Below, piece after piece: positions 6,253 to 15,898 of a DNA stretch of 49,878 nt. Origin of the DNA: Bacteroidota bacterium. GTDB lineage: Bacteria > Bacteroidota > Bacteroidia > Sphingobacteriales > Sphingobacteriaceae. The stretch spans positions 2,546 to 52,423 of the forward strand of contig JABDEQ010000006.1 in NCBI GenBank assembly GCA_013286985.1, given 5' to 3'. The position numbers and the translations under genes were made by a program. Numbering within the stretch: the stretch's first letter is position 1; each line of letters opens with the position of its first letter. A model generated the notes under the pieces. The model did no database searches. It had not been told where the DNA came from and was given only the letters and a program-made list of their open reading frames with translations.

Positions 6253-8644
6253 ACTTGCCTTTATCCAAAACCTCAAACTTTACTTCCAGGCTATTGCCAT
6301 CACCATCTACCAGCGTCAATGTATGGTGCCCGGGCGGAGGATTTAGCGCCACTTGGTGAAAATCTTTTGTAACGCTGATATATTGATTATCCAGGTGCCA
6401 GAAAATTTTCATACCCGGCTGGCGGTGTGCCGCATTGCAGATCATGCGTCCGCGCTTGCCGTCGGCTTCCAGCGGGATGTAAATTTTAGCATCGTCTTTC
6501 GGATAGATTAATTCCATCGGCTGGCCTTTATCGGCATTGATACAATCAGCCCGAAAAGGTGGAAGGACATGGTACTGGTAATTTTTGCTTTTGTAATAAT
6601 ATTCCATAGCGGGCGGCAACACAAACCAGCTTTTGTTTACGATCTGATCTGGCGGCACACAATCGCTGTTTACCTGCCACTGCGCTGTTTTATCCAGATG
6701 CACTAACTGATGATACGGGCACACCGGCGACCGCACGCCACCTGCCGGCACAAACATTTCGTCGGTATTAGTGCAATACTCCCCGGCCCGGTAACCACTC
6801 TCGTGGCAAACTTTAATTTTTACCATTTCGCCGGCAGGCATGTCAAACCAATCGCGTGTAACAGGCAATTCCCTGAAAATCTCGAATAGGGCAGGAGCGG
6901 CTGTATTGATACCCGTTAGCCCGGTACGCCCCTCACCGCTGGCATTGCCCACCCACACGCCCACCACATATTTAGGAGTTATCCCTATGGCCCATCCATC
7001 CCTAAAACCAAAGCTGGTGCCTGTTTTCCATGCAATGCGCTGGGTTGATCCAAACTGTTGCCATAGCATTTCTTCGCCGGGGCGCATTACCTCTTCCATG
7101 GCCTGCATGGTATAATAAATGGAGCCAGCATCTAGGAGCCCGGCATTTTCTAATTGCGGCTTCAAGGTTTCAGCACGAGCGTATACAGGTGAATGATAAT
7201 CCGCCGGGTCATATTTGCCATTGTATTTTTTGTAGTGATTCAATACCCGCGCCATATCAGCATAAGCGCCGGATAGCTCCCACAAAGAATTTTCGCCGCC
7301 ACCCAGTATCAGTGATAGGCCATAATAATCTGCGGGTTGTTTTAGGGTAGTAATACCCGCTTTTTTCAGCAGATCATAAAAGCGTTGGTATTTATATTTT
7401 TGCAGCATTTTTACCGCCGGCACATTTAACGATCGCGATAGCGCCCGTGATGCAGGTACTGCGCCATCATAGCCCAAATCAAAATTTTCGGGATGATAGC
7501 CTGCTATCTGTGTGGGTATATCGGGCATCAGGCTATTGGGCAGTATAAAACCATCATGCAGCATGGCAGCATACAACAATGGCTTCAATGTGCTGCCCGG
7601 ACTGCGGGGTGCATTCACCACATCCACGCTGCTCTGCATCAGCGTATCTTCCGGGTGATAAATATTGCCTGCGTAGGCCAGTGCTGCACCGGTTTCTACG
7701 TCGAGCACAACGGCGGCAATATTATTAATATGGTTAGCGGCCAGTACAGCGTGGTGCTGCTCTAAAATATTATTTACCTGTTGCTGCAGTTCGGCCTTTA
7801 TGGTGGTGGTAATACGTGTAGGCCCTTTATAGTTCCCTGCCTGGCAATCCTCTTTAAAACGTTCCAGTAAGTGCGGTGCCAGTTGGGGCAGCGGCACTGG
7901 TTTATCAGGCATGGGTTCCAGCTTGGATAAATAGGCGGTGTTTTTGTCGATAGTGCCTTGCTGTGCCAGTTTGTCGAGCAATAGGTTGCGTTTTTTGAGC
8001 AGGATAGCCCTGTTTTTTCCCGGATGCACCAGCGAGGGTGAATTGGGCAACACGGCTAAAGCCGCCATTTCGCCCCATGATAACTGTGAGGGATCGCGGC
8101 CAAAATACCGCCACGAAGCGGCGTCAAGTCCGACCACATTACTGCCAAATGGGGCATTGCTGGCGTACATGGCCAAAATATCCTGCTTGCTGTGCGTAAG
8201 CTCCAGCCGCACAGCCATAATCATTTCCAGAACCTTGTTGAAAAAATTACGGCGATGATGCGTTGCAATGCGGATTACCTGCATGGTAATGGTACTGCCG
8301 CCACTGCTTACATGCCCCGCCTTTATATTTTGCCGGATGGCCCGGCTAAAAGCCAGTAAATCAACCCCGGGGTGATGTTCAAAGCGTTTATCCTCAAAAG
8401 CGATGATACATTGCTTAAATTTTTCAGGAACGATGCTGTCATAAGGAAAGCGCCACTGCCCGTCGGCAGCAATGGCGGCGCCTAATAGCTGCCCCCGGTC
8501 ATCATCAATAATATAAGCCGTTGGTGTTTTAAATAATTGCCGGGGCAGGCAAAACCAAAACATTACAAAAGCTACCAGCACAGCGGCCAAAAGCACCTGT
8601 CGCCGTTTGGTAAGCCACCCCGGTTTTTTAAAAGAAAAATGCAT
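6251..8644 (-). CDS. pbpC: Penicillin-binding protein 1C (bifunctional glycosyltransferase/transpeptidase)
   Basis: Class A PBP polymerising lipid II, with a penicillin-binding transpeptidase domain. Order: a cytoplasmic basic start, one membrane anchor (about 17-34), and a GT51 domain with EDKRFEHHPG (about 84-93) and GGSTITMQ (about 115-122). The transpeptidase follows with SPGSTLK (active Ser near 351), SRSLN near 405 and KTGTSFG near 540. A C-terminal immunoglobulin-like BiPBP_C domain (about 690-797) is diagnostic of PBP1C. ATG at 8644 was chosen over a TTG three codons earlier, because the TTG lies in the ribosome-binding sequence. It follows the alpha-2-macroglobulin gene by 9 bases; this pairing is known in many bacteria and suggests a joint periplasmic defence and repair role. 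Confidence 0.95.
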   Translation of the reverse strand: MHFSFKKPGWLTKRRQVLLAAVLVAFVMFWFCLPRQLFKTPTAYIIDDDRGQLLGAAIAADGQWRFPYDSIVPEKFKQCIIAFEDKRFEHHPGVDLLAFSRAIRQNIKAGHVSSGGSTITMQVIRIATHHRRNFFNKVLEMIMAVRLELTHSKQDILAMYASNAPFGSNVVGLDAASWRYFGRDPSQLSWGEMAALAVLPNSPSLVHPGKNRAILLKKRNLLLDKLAQQGTIDKNTAYLSKLEPMPDKPVPLPQLAPHLLERFKEDCQAGNYKGPTRITTTIKAELQQQVNNILEQHHAVLAANHINNIAAVVLDVETGAALAYAGNIYHPEDTLMQSSVDVVNAPRSPGSTLKPLLYAAMLHDGFILPNSLMPDIPTQIAGYHPENFDLGYDGAVPASRALSRSLNVPAVKMLQKYKYQRFYDLLKKAGITTLKQPADYYGLSLILGGGENSLWELSGAYADMARVLNHYKKYNGKYDPADYHSPVYARAETLKPQLENAGLLDAGSIYYTMQAMEEVMRPGEEMLWQQFGSTQRIAWKTGTSFGFRDGWAIGITPKYVVGVWVGNASGEGRTGLTGINTAAPALFEIFRELPVTRDWFDMPAGEMVKIKVCHESGYRAGEYCTNTDEMFVPAGGVRSPVCPYHQLVHLDKTAQWQVNSDCVPPDQIVNKSWFVLPPAMEYYYKSKNYQYHVLPPFRADCINADKGQPMELIYPKDDAKIYIPLEADGKRGRMICNAAHRQPGMKIFWHLDNQYISVTKDFHQVALNPPPGHHTLTLVDGDGNSLEVKFEVLDKGK

Positions 8645-8653
8645 ACCCCTCAA
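8645..8653 (-). promoter_or_regulatory. Ribosome-binding site deciding the pbpC start
   Basis: The nine bases between the alpha-2-macroglobulin stop and the ATG read TTGAGGGGT on the minus strand. GAGGGG is a purine-rich Shine-Dalgarno-like core, uncommon in this phylum, and it implies coupled translation from the ATG at 8644 rather than the TTG at 8653. Confidence 0.55.
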
Positions 8654-11600
8654 TTACTTTTTCACTTCAACCCAACGCCCCTTTTGCAGCGCATTGATGT
8701 TTGAATTATACATAGCCTCACAATAAGTAGCCGGTAAATAATAGCGCCCGGTATAAGCCGCGTTCAGCATTACATAATAGGTAACCTGTTTGCCTTCGTC
8801 CAAACTAAAATAGGTATTCACGCGGTCATCCCTGACGTCCTGGTAATCTGATGGCGATGATTTAAATGCTTCATCATTGTTCAGCATCCGGGTGTTCAAT
8901 ATCTCCCATCCTGATGGGAAAATTTGCGTCAGGGCCATATTATCATACCTGCCGCGATGACCGGGGTTGGTAATGGTAACTTGCGCCACAAAATCGGTGC
9001 CCTGTTTAAGGTCGGCAACGTCTACCGGTTGACCTTTCATGCTGATATAATTTACCTGCATTTTTAAAACATCATCGTTATTAACGCTGGCAGGTTCCTG
9101 CCCCGGAGCAGGCTGTCCCTGCTGGATGAGCTTTAGGTACAATACGTTTTTGCCATTATTTTTAATGCTTGCTTTACCGCCGTTAACCGCCAGCGAAGTT
9201 TGCCATAAATACGAATTGGAGTTAACCTGACTGCTGCCATAGCTAAACAGCAATTTATTGCCGTTTTTATTTTGCCCGCAATATTGTGCAATAGCCAGCA
9301 GGGAATAAGCCGTAGTTTGTGTACTGTACCAATCATCCTGCGATAAATGCGAAGCCACCGTTTGCAACATGATGGCTGCCCGCTGATGCTGCCCCAATAA
9401 TGTTAACGATTCCAATATCATGGCCTCATCGCGCAGGTCAGAACCGTAGGTGCCGTACAATTGATAATACGGTTTAATGGTAAGCGGCAGGCCATTGATC
9501 ATTTGCAAACCGGTTTCCGGCTGCCCTGCCAGCTGGTATGCAGCCGCTAGTCGCCATTTAGCCTGCGGACTTAAATATTTAAATTCCTTAAGCCGGTTCA
9601 TGGCACCTAATTCAGGCGCGCGGGCGAGGGCCAGTAAATACAAACGATAAGCCTGTACCAAATCATCGCCATAAAAGCTGCGGGTATCTGGTACCCAGTT
9701 CACTGCTTTTTGACGCTGATAGCGCTTCCATCCATCTAAAAATCCTACCGGCAGGCTATAGCCTTTTGCTTGGGCAGCCAGCATGAAATTACCGGCATAG
9801 TTGGTGCACCATTCATCAACCCCGCTTTCGCCCGGCCAGTAGCTGAGGCCGCCTGAAGTTGTCTGGAAGTTGGTTAACCTGCTGATAGCTGCTTTTATAT
9901 TGCGCTCTGCAGCGGCTTTTTGCTGTTGCGACAGATCGGTCAGCTGATCTAAATACAACTGTGGGAATGCTGCCGAGGTAGTTTGCTCCACGCAGCCATG
10001 CGGATAATCAATTAAGTAAGATAAGCGTTTTGCCAGATTTAATGACGGTACTGATGATACCTCCAGCGAGGCTTTATTGGTACCTGCCATGCCTATCGGT
10101 GCATAGCCTGATGCCCACACTTCGCCCGGCTTTAGTTCTTTACCGGTTATTTTGGTTATAGGCGGATTGGGGTTACGTACATTTAGCTCAACATCATAGC
10201 TCGCTGTTTCGCTGCCGCTTTTTGCGGTGATTTTAACTTTACCCACGCCCACAAAATCCTTTACATCCAAATCAAAAGTAGCCAGCTTATCGCCGGGGGC
10301 GCTAAAGGTAAGTGTTTGCTCATCCCGGCCCTGCAAATTGCTAAACGCGTTTGATTGCACTTGTACCGTTACTGTTTTGATGCTGTTTTCCATAGCAAAC
10401 ACCGTAACCGGCAGTTTGATTTTTTCGGTTGGGCCTAAAACCCGTGGCAGGGTAGCCAGCAGCATTAAAGGTTTTTTAACAGCTACGGCTTTCTCGGCAA
10501 AACCATAGGCTCCATCGTGTCCGGCTATAACCATTGCCCGTACCGAGCCGATGTATTGCGGCAGGGTAAAGCTGCGTGTTTGCCTTTCGCCCGCATTTAA
10601 ATGAAATGGCCCCAGGAATTTTACAACCGGTTTAAAGCGGTTAACAGATACGTTTTTATTATTTCCTAATGATTCATCGCCCCCAATACTGAGTATGCGT
10701 TCCAGGTCGCCGCCGTAGGCGCCAATTACAAAATCAAACAGGTCCCAGGTTTTAACACCCAGTGCCTCGCGTGCATAAAAGGTTTGATGCGGATTGGGTG
10801 TTTTGAAATTGGTTAAGTCAAGTAAACCTTCATCTACAATAGCCACGGTATAGGTCATTTCCCTGCCACGCGCTTCTGATACGGTGATGGACGACTGGCT
10901 CTCGGGCCGTATTTTATCAGGCATACTGATAACTGGTTTTAAAACCGTAGCCGGATCATCAACCGCCAAAGGTATTACACCATACATCCGTATAGGCAAA
11001 TCATTAACTGTTTGCGAGTGGCGTTGCAGCGTGGTTACGTTAACAAACACATTGGGCGCCATATTACCATCTATTTTAAATTGATATTGGGTTTGGCCTT
11101 TGCGGGTATCAATCCAGACAGACTTAAGCACCTTGCTGCCATTTTCAAAACTGATAAGGGCACGACCATCCTGCCCGGTTGGTATGGTAAGCGTGGCAGT
11201 TTCGCCAACTTTATAGCTCTTTTTGTCGGAGGTGAATGATAGCATGGTAGCACTGGTGGAGTTGGTTTCCTGCAGACGCTCGCCCCAGTCAACATAAACC
11301 ACTTTGCCGGTTGAGTGCCCGGTTTGCTCATCTTTTATCCTGATCAGGTAGCGTCCCCAGCCGTCCTGTTTTATATGGAGGTTCCATGTGCCGTGGCCAT
11401 CCGTCAAATTAACCGTTTCGGTACTTACCAGGCTGTTGTACTGGTTTTGAGTGAAATTGCTCAAATCGTCACCGGTTTGATCCCACCACCAGCGCCATTG
11501 TATTTTATACAATTCTACCGTTACATTACGATTACCGGGGAGTGGATTTCCATCCACATCAACATCAGCAATATCAACCGGGTTGTCCTGGTCAACATTC

Positions 11601-14245
11601 AGCATGCCGCTGTAGGCGCTACCTTCAGGTGTTTTGATACCTACATAGCCGGTATAGGCGTTATAGGGCAGCTGAACCTGCTGTATGCTGAAATTACCAC
11701 CGGGCTCAAATACCTTTACCACAAAATTAGCTCGTAGCTGCCCGGGGGCCTGTTTATCCACATGGATATTGGCATTGATAGCCGCTGTACCTTCTTCGTT
11801 TAGCCTGCCATCAAATATGGTTTGGGTTTGGGTGTTGAAGGCCAGGGTTGGGTCATCAAAAACATAATCTTTAAAGCTCTTAAAGGTGGTAGGCTGTGCG
11901 CTTACAAAAGCATCAACCTTTGCCTTTAAATTTTGCGCTATGCCGCCAAAAAGCCAGGTTGATTTTAATACACCATCAGTTGCCCCGCCTTTAGTAAGCG
12001 CTGTTTTACCGCCGAAAGAAAGATCAATCTTCAGCCGGTTAGGCATAATGGTTTCTACCTTAATTGGTTTTTGAAATTGCGCGCCGCCAACTTTTACTTT
12101 GGCTGTCCATGTTCCGGTAGGTGAGCCGGTAGTAGTTGCGGTATGGAAACTGTAAAAACCATCAACCGAGTTGGTACGGATAATGCGGCGGTACAACTGC
12201 CCCTGCGGGTTATACAACTCAAACTGAACCGGGTGATCTGCCGGAAATGTTTTAAGCTTGTCTTCCAGTATAAACTGTACAAAAATAGAATCACCGGGCC
12301 GCCATACACCGCGTTCGCCATAAATAAAGCCTTTTAATCCGTTTTGAATTTGCTCACCGCTCACATCAAATTTCGACAGTGGCAGGGCGCTGCCATCATC
12401 CAGTTTCAAATAGCCCCGCTCGTCGCCTTTTTTTGCCAAAAGGAGGTAGGGTTTATGTTTGATGTTAAAATTGGCGAAGCCGCTGGCATCAGATGTCATT
12501 TTGCTGATTATCTGTTTCTGATAGTCCAGCAGCGTTAATTCTACACCCGGCATCGGCTGGGCATCCATGATATTGGTTACGGCAATCACCATGTTATTAT
12601 CGCCACCATATTTAGCTATCAGGCCAATGTTCGAAGCAATAATATTGCGACTGGCCCATTTATCTTTAGTATAGAAAGAGATGCTGCATGGGTCTTCGCG
12701 CTCATCCCATTTATATCCTTGCGGGTAATAGCTGTTATAGCGATTCCAAAAGCCATCATCTTCATCTATTTTGTCGCCATAACCTCCACCGTCATAGCCG
12801 CCGTCTTCTCCTTCTCCGTCAATTATATCATCATTCTTTGCATCGGCAACCTTTCCCTTTATGTGGCAGTTAAAAAGTGAATATTCTTTTCTGAACCCGA
12901 TAACCACACGGTATATGGCACCCGGTTCGGTACGCATCAGGTGGTCAATATCCAGCATAAAGCGTTTCTTTTTTGTTAGGTCGACGGTTTTATCATTATC
13001 GAGCCTGATGGTGGTTTCTACCACGGGCTTGCCCACCTGCCTTAGCTGTTGCTCGCCCGAAAGATCATTGTTTTGCAGAAATTGGGGTACGTTGCTTTCG
13101 TAAATTTTGATGATGCTTACATCAACTGCATTCAGGTTTATCGCCTCAAATGCCATCATCAATTTACCCGAATCGGGCAGGATAACACCTTTGCCGGGGA
13201 TAGTTACCGCGGGCAAACGGTTTTCAAAAAACAGGTTGGCTGTATAGGGTATAGCCAAAACGTTATGCGAGATATCCTTGATGCCCGCACTTACAAAAGC
13301 GGTATAATTACCTTGCAGCCTGTCGGGGGCATATATTTTTAGTCTGCTGCCATCAATAGTATAGGTCATATCGGCAACAGATGTTAACCCGGCCAGGCCG
13401 TTTAGCTCTTGCCCAACCATTATAGGGTTAGAGAATTGCACTTCTACATATTCGTCCTGATTTTGCACCGCACGTACATCAAGCACCTTAAACACGCCTA
13501 TGGCAGGGATATCAAACTGCTGGTTCCCGGTTTTATTGGCGTCGATGGTGCTACCGTCCCATGATACGGTTAACAGTGATACGCCTGTAGCTGGCCGGGC
13601 AAGGTTATCAATAGCAAAGGTGTGGGTATTATTGGCGATATCGTGTTGCCAGGTAATAATCGCTTCGGATGGGTAATTTTTGGCGATGATTTTTTCAACC
13701 TGCAACGGATCTTCATTGTCGGCAGTTTTTATTACGCCGGTTAGCTTCATTTTATCGAGCGAGGTATTGGTCGCGGTTTGCAGGCCGGTAAACTCAACGG
13801 TATAATTGGGCTTTATGGTTTGAAACCAAAAGTCAAAGTGACGCAGATCTGATGGCGCATTGGTAACTTTACCTAAATCAAAATCGGCCTCATAGTATTT
13901 GTCGGCATCCATATCGGTTTCCGGCTTAAACTCTATGGTTTGAGCATCAACCCAATAAGCTTTTCCCTTTATTTGGGGCGAAAAGCTGAATGCGCCATCG
14001 GCCAGCGGTTCGTTTTGCGCATGGCTGGTTTTAACTTCGTTAGCAAGCTTGATGCGAATGGCACCCTTGCGCGAAATAATACCCGAGGTATACGACTCAA
14101 TATACTTGCTGAAAGCAGGATTTATACTGGGTTTATGGCGGTGTTTAAAGAATAAAAACAAGCCAAGGCCCAGTAAAATAATCAACACTGCGGCCATGCC
14201 AATGCGGCGCTCGCGGTTTTTGGTAAGGTTTTGGAAAAGGTTCAT
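8654..14245 (-). CDS. Bacterial alpha-2-macroglobulin family protein with thioester motif
   Basis: Large (about 1860 aa) protease-trapping protein thought to guard the periplasm when the wall is breached. Seen: a short cytoplasmic start (MNLFQNLTKNRERR), a membrane anchor (GMAAVLIILLGLGLFLFF), then a long series of beta-sandwich macroglobulin domains. The A2M signature region contains KGFIYGERGVWRPGDSIFVQF. The helical thioester domain contains PHGCVEQTTS, with the CxEQ thioester Cys near residue 1418, so this is the thioester-bearing (YfhM-like) subclass. Unlike YfhM there is no lipobox; the anchor is a transmembrane helix. ATG at 14245 was preferred to a GTG six codons upstream. An acidic, Gly/Tyr-rich insert (EGEDGGYDGGGYGDKIDEDD) is unusual. 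First gene of the operon with pbpC. Confidence 0.93.
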   Translation of the reverse strand: MNLFQNLTKNRERRIGMAAVLIILLGLGLFLFFKHRHKPSINPAFSKYIESYTSGIISRKGAIRIKLANEVKTSHAQNEPLADGAFSFSPQIKGKAYWVDAQTIEFKPETDMDADKYYEADFDLGKVTNAPSDLRHFDFWFQTIKPNYTVEFTGLQTATNTSLDKMKLTGVIKTADNEDPLQVEKIIAKNYPSEAIITWQHDIANNTHTFAIDNLARPATGVSLLTVSWDGSTIDANKTGNQQFDIPAIGVFKVLDVRAVQNQDEYVEVQFSNPIMVGQELNGLAGLTSVADMTYTIDGSRLKIYAPDRLQGNYTAFVSAGIKDISHNVLAIPYTANLFFENRLPAVTIPGKGVILPDSGKLMMAFEAINLNAVDVSIIKIYESNVPQFLQNNDLSGEQQLRQVGKPVVETTIRLDNDKTVDLTKKKRFMLDIDHLMRTEPGAIYRVVIGFRKEYSLFNCHIKGKVADAKNDDIIDGEGEDGGYDGGGYGDKIDEDDGFWNRYNSYYPQGYKWDEREDPCSISFYTKDKWASRNIIASNIGLIAKYGGDNNMVIAVTNIMDAQPMPGVELTLLDYQKQIISKMTSDASGFANFNIKHKPYLLLAKKGDERGYLKLDDGSALPLSKFDVSGEQIQNGLKGFIYGERGVWRPGDSIFVQFILEDKLKTFPADHPVQFELYNPQGQLYRRIIRTNSVDGFYSFHTATTTGSPTGTWTAKVKVGGAQFQKPIKVETIMPNRLKIDLSFGGKTALTKGGATDGVLKSTWLFGGIAQNLKAKVDAFVSAQPTTFKSFKDYVFDDPTLAFNTQTQTIFDGRLNEEGTAAINANIHVDKQAPGQLRANFVVKVFEPGGNFSIQQVQLPYNAYTGYVGIKTPEGSAYSGMLNVDQDNPVDIADVDVDGNPLPGNRNVTVELYKIQWRWWWDQTGDDLSNFTQNQYNSLVSTETVNLTDGHGTWNLHIKQDGWGRYLIRIKDEQTGHSTGKVVYVDWGERLQETNSTSATMLSFTSDKKSYKVGETATLTIPTGQDGRALISFENGSKVLKSVWIDTRKGQTQYQFKIDGNMAPNVFVNVTTLQRHSQTVNDLPIRMYGVIPLAVDDPATVLKPVISMPDKIRPESQSSITVSEARGREMTYTVAIVDEGLLDLTNFKTPNPHQTFYAREALGVKTWDLFDFVIGAYGGDLERILSIGGDESLGNNKNVSVNRFKPVVKFLGPFHLNAGERQTRSFTLPQYIGSVRAMVIAGHDGAYGFAEKAVAVKKPLMLLATLPRVLGPTEKIKLPVTVFAMENSIKTVTVQVQSNAFSNLQGRDEQTLTFSAPGDKLATFDLDVKDFVGVGKVKITAKSGSETASYDVELNVRNPNPPITKITGKELKPGEVWASGYAPIGMAGTNKASLEVSSVPSLNLAKRLSYLIDYPHGCVEQTTSAAFPQLYLDQLTDLSQQQKAAAERNIKAAISRLTNFQTTSGGLSYWPGESGVDEWCTNYAGNFMLAAQAKGYSLPVGFLDGWKRYQRQKAVNWVPDTRSFYGDDLVQAYRLYLLALARAPELGAMNRLKEFKYLSPQAKWRLAAAYQLAGQPETGLQMINGLPLTIKPYYQLYGTYGSDLRDEAMILESLTLLGQHQRAAIMLQTVASHLSQDDWYSTQTTAYSLLAIAQYCGQNKNGNKLLFSYGSSQVNSNSYLWQTSLAVNGGKASIKNNGKNVLYLKLIQQGQPAPGQEPASVNNDDVLKMQVNYISMKGQPVDVADLKQGTDFVAQVTITNPGHRGRYDNMALTQIFPSGWEILNTRMLNNDEAFKSSPSDYQDVRDDRVNTYFSLDEGKQVTYYVMLNAAYTGRYYLPATYCEAMYNSNINALQKGRWVEVKK

Positions 14246-14349
14246 AAAGAGTGAGATGTTCACTCAAATATAACATGTTGCCATTAATGTTTTCTTAATA
14301 CATGCAGCAACGCAAAAAATAAATTTGGGGTGGCGTGCATCGACCTTAA

Positions 14350-14385
14350 AAACAAAAAAGCCCCGCGGCAAAATACCGCAGGACT
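14350..14385 (-). terminator. Rho-independent terminator of the GH30 operon
   Basis: On the minus strand AGTCCTGCGG (14376-14385) pairs with CCGCGGGGCT (14359-14368), ten pairs including G-U, followed by TTTTTTGTT. It lies about 25 bases after the GH30 stop codon. Confidence 0.85.
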
Positions 14386-14408
14386 CTATATAAAACAACA
14401 ATTAAACC

Positions 14409-15878
14409 TTATTCAATAATCATAGTGGCAATAGAATGCGCCGGGCTGGTAGTTTTTGCCGCTTTGCCTTTTATCCATAAATAATAAGCAATATCCGCAT
14501 CGGTTGGATTCATTACTACAACTGCTATTTTGCCATCGGGGTTTTGATATGCAGTTGTCAGCAGGTTGTTCCTGCTTGATGAGCTTACTATCCGTTTAGC
14601 ACCCGGATGAATAAACTTGGAGAAATGACCCAAATAGTAATAGGCGTTGGTGTAAATTAACTGTCCGGTTTTGGTATCAGCGTGTATGGGCGCCATACAG
14701 AAGTTGCCTACATGGTTAGGGCCGCCGTTTTCATCCAGAATGATGTTCCAGTCGGTCCAGGCTACGGTGCCAATGTTAAAATCATTAATCATTGATTGTC
14801 CATATTTTTCGCCGAAGGCCCAGTCAGTGAATTTCTTCGGATCAAAATCAGCAGCGCAGCCCTCGGTTAGCAGCAACGGTTTATCAGGAAAAGATTTAGC
14901 TACCAGCCTTTCGTTTTCAAAATTCATACCTGCGCCTGCCGCTGCAATATCTTCATACCAATGGTAAGCAACGCCCCAAACATATTTGGCAGCCTCCGGG
15001 TCTTCCAGTACGGTACTTACCCGTTGATACATCAGATCGCGGTTGTGATCCCACATCAATATTTTTTTATCGCCTAAGCCTGCTTTTTGCATCGATGGGC
15101 CTAAAAAGTTCTTAATGAAATCGCGTTCTTCCTCGGCAGTATAAATGCACGATTCCCAGCGCTGCACGGCCATCTCTTCATTTTGCACGGTTATACCCCA
15201 AATAGGGATGCCTTCCTTTTCATAGGCTTTAATAAATTTGCCATAAAAATCGGCCCAGCTTTGGTCATATTCTGCTTTGAGTTTGCCGCCGTGCAGTACA
15301 TCGTTGTTGGTTTTCATCCATGCTGGTGGGCTCCATGGCGAAGCAAACAATGTTAATTTACCGCCAGCTGCCGCTAAAACTTCCTTAATAAATGGGATGC
15401 GGTATTTTTGATCATGACTGATATCGAATGTTTTTAAGCTGACATCATTATCTTTTACATAACTGTAAACATCGCTCGAAAAATCGCAGCTCTGTATGTT
15501 AGTGCGCCCCAGGGTATAACCCAGACCTTTATCCTTATCATAATAAGCCGTCAATATTTCCTGCTGTTTATCTTTTGGAAGTTTGTAAAAAACCTCGGCC
15601 GATGCATCAGTCAAAGCACCGCCAATGCCCAGCATAGTTTGAAAAGTGATGGATGGATCAACAAAAATGGTGATGTCCTTTTCAATAGGCTGCGGATAAT
15701 CTGTAAATTGAAGCGTTGCGGTTTGCGTAAGTTTATTATCGGTATTTTTGGCCGTTAAATAAACTTTTGCCGTTTTATTAGCCATTGAAAACGGGTGCGT
15801 ATCCTGCGCATTGGCCATTTTTACCAGCATTGAAGCTGATAAAGCAATGGCGGCATAACAAAATGATTTGCTCATCAT
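14409..15878 (-). CDS. Exported glycoside hydrolase family 30 (glucosylceramidase-like)
   Basis: Retaining glycosidase. GH30 members of this type hydrolyse beta-1,6-glucan or beta-glucosyl/xylosyl linkages; the exact substrate cannot be fixed here. Seen: a signal peptide (to about residue 24, ANAQ), GIGGALTDASA at the barrel start, ASPWSPPAWMK, VQNEEMA with the acid/base Glu near 234, LLLTEG with the nucleophile Glu near 339, and a C-terminal beta-sandwich (NPDGKIAVVVMNPTD). Its 489 residues are usual for a complete GH30. It is last in the operon after the DUF336 protein and the aldo/keto reductase, 20 bases after the latter, and is followed by a strong terminator. Two adjacent ATGs at the start are equivalent. 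Probably periplasmic or surface-located. Confidence 0.92.
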   Translation of the reverse strand: MMSKSFCYAAIALSASMLVKMANAQDTHPFSMANKTAKVYLTAKNTDNKLTQTATLQFTDYPQPIEKDITIFVDPSITFQTMLGIGGALTDASAEVFYKLPKDKQQEILTAYYDKDKGLGYTLGRTNIQSCDFSSDVYSYVKDNDVSLKTFDISHDQKYRIPFIKEVLAAAGGKLTLFASPWSPPAWMKTNNDVLHGGKLKAEYDQSWADFYGKFIKAYEKEGIPIWGITVQNEEMAVQRWESCIYTAEEERDFIKNFLGPSMQKAGLGDKKILMWDHNRDLMYQRVSTVLEDPEAAKYVWGVAYHWYEDIAAAGAGMNFENERLVAKSFPDKPLLLTEGCAADFDPKKFTDWAFGEKYGQSMINDFNIGTVAWTDWNIILDENGGPNHVGNFCMAPIHADTKTGQLIYTNAYYYLGHFSKFIHPGAKRIVSSSSRNNLLTTAYQNPDGKIAVVVMNPTDADIAYYLWIKGKAAKTTSPAHSIATMIIE

Positions 15879-15898
15879 AAATAAGGTTAGGACGTTGG

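Noticed and set aside
6251..8653. TTG start for PbpC at 8653
   Set aside because: The TTG lies inside the GAGGGG ribosome-binding region; ATG at 8644 is better.
10227..13342. Many plus-strand open frames inside the alpha-2-macroglobulin gene
   Set aside because: They are antisense shadows of one long conserved gene, have no start context, and their translations lack domain-like patterns.
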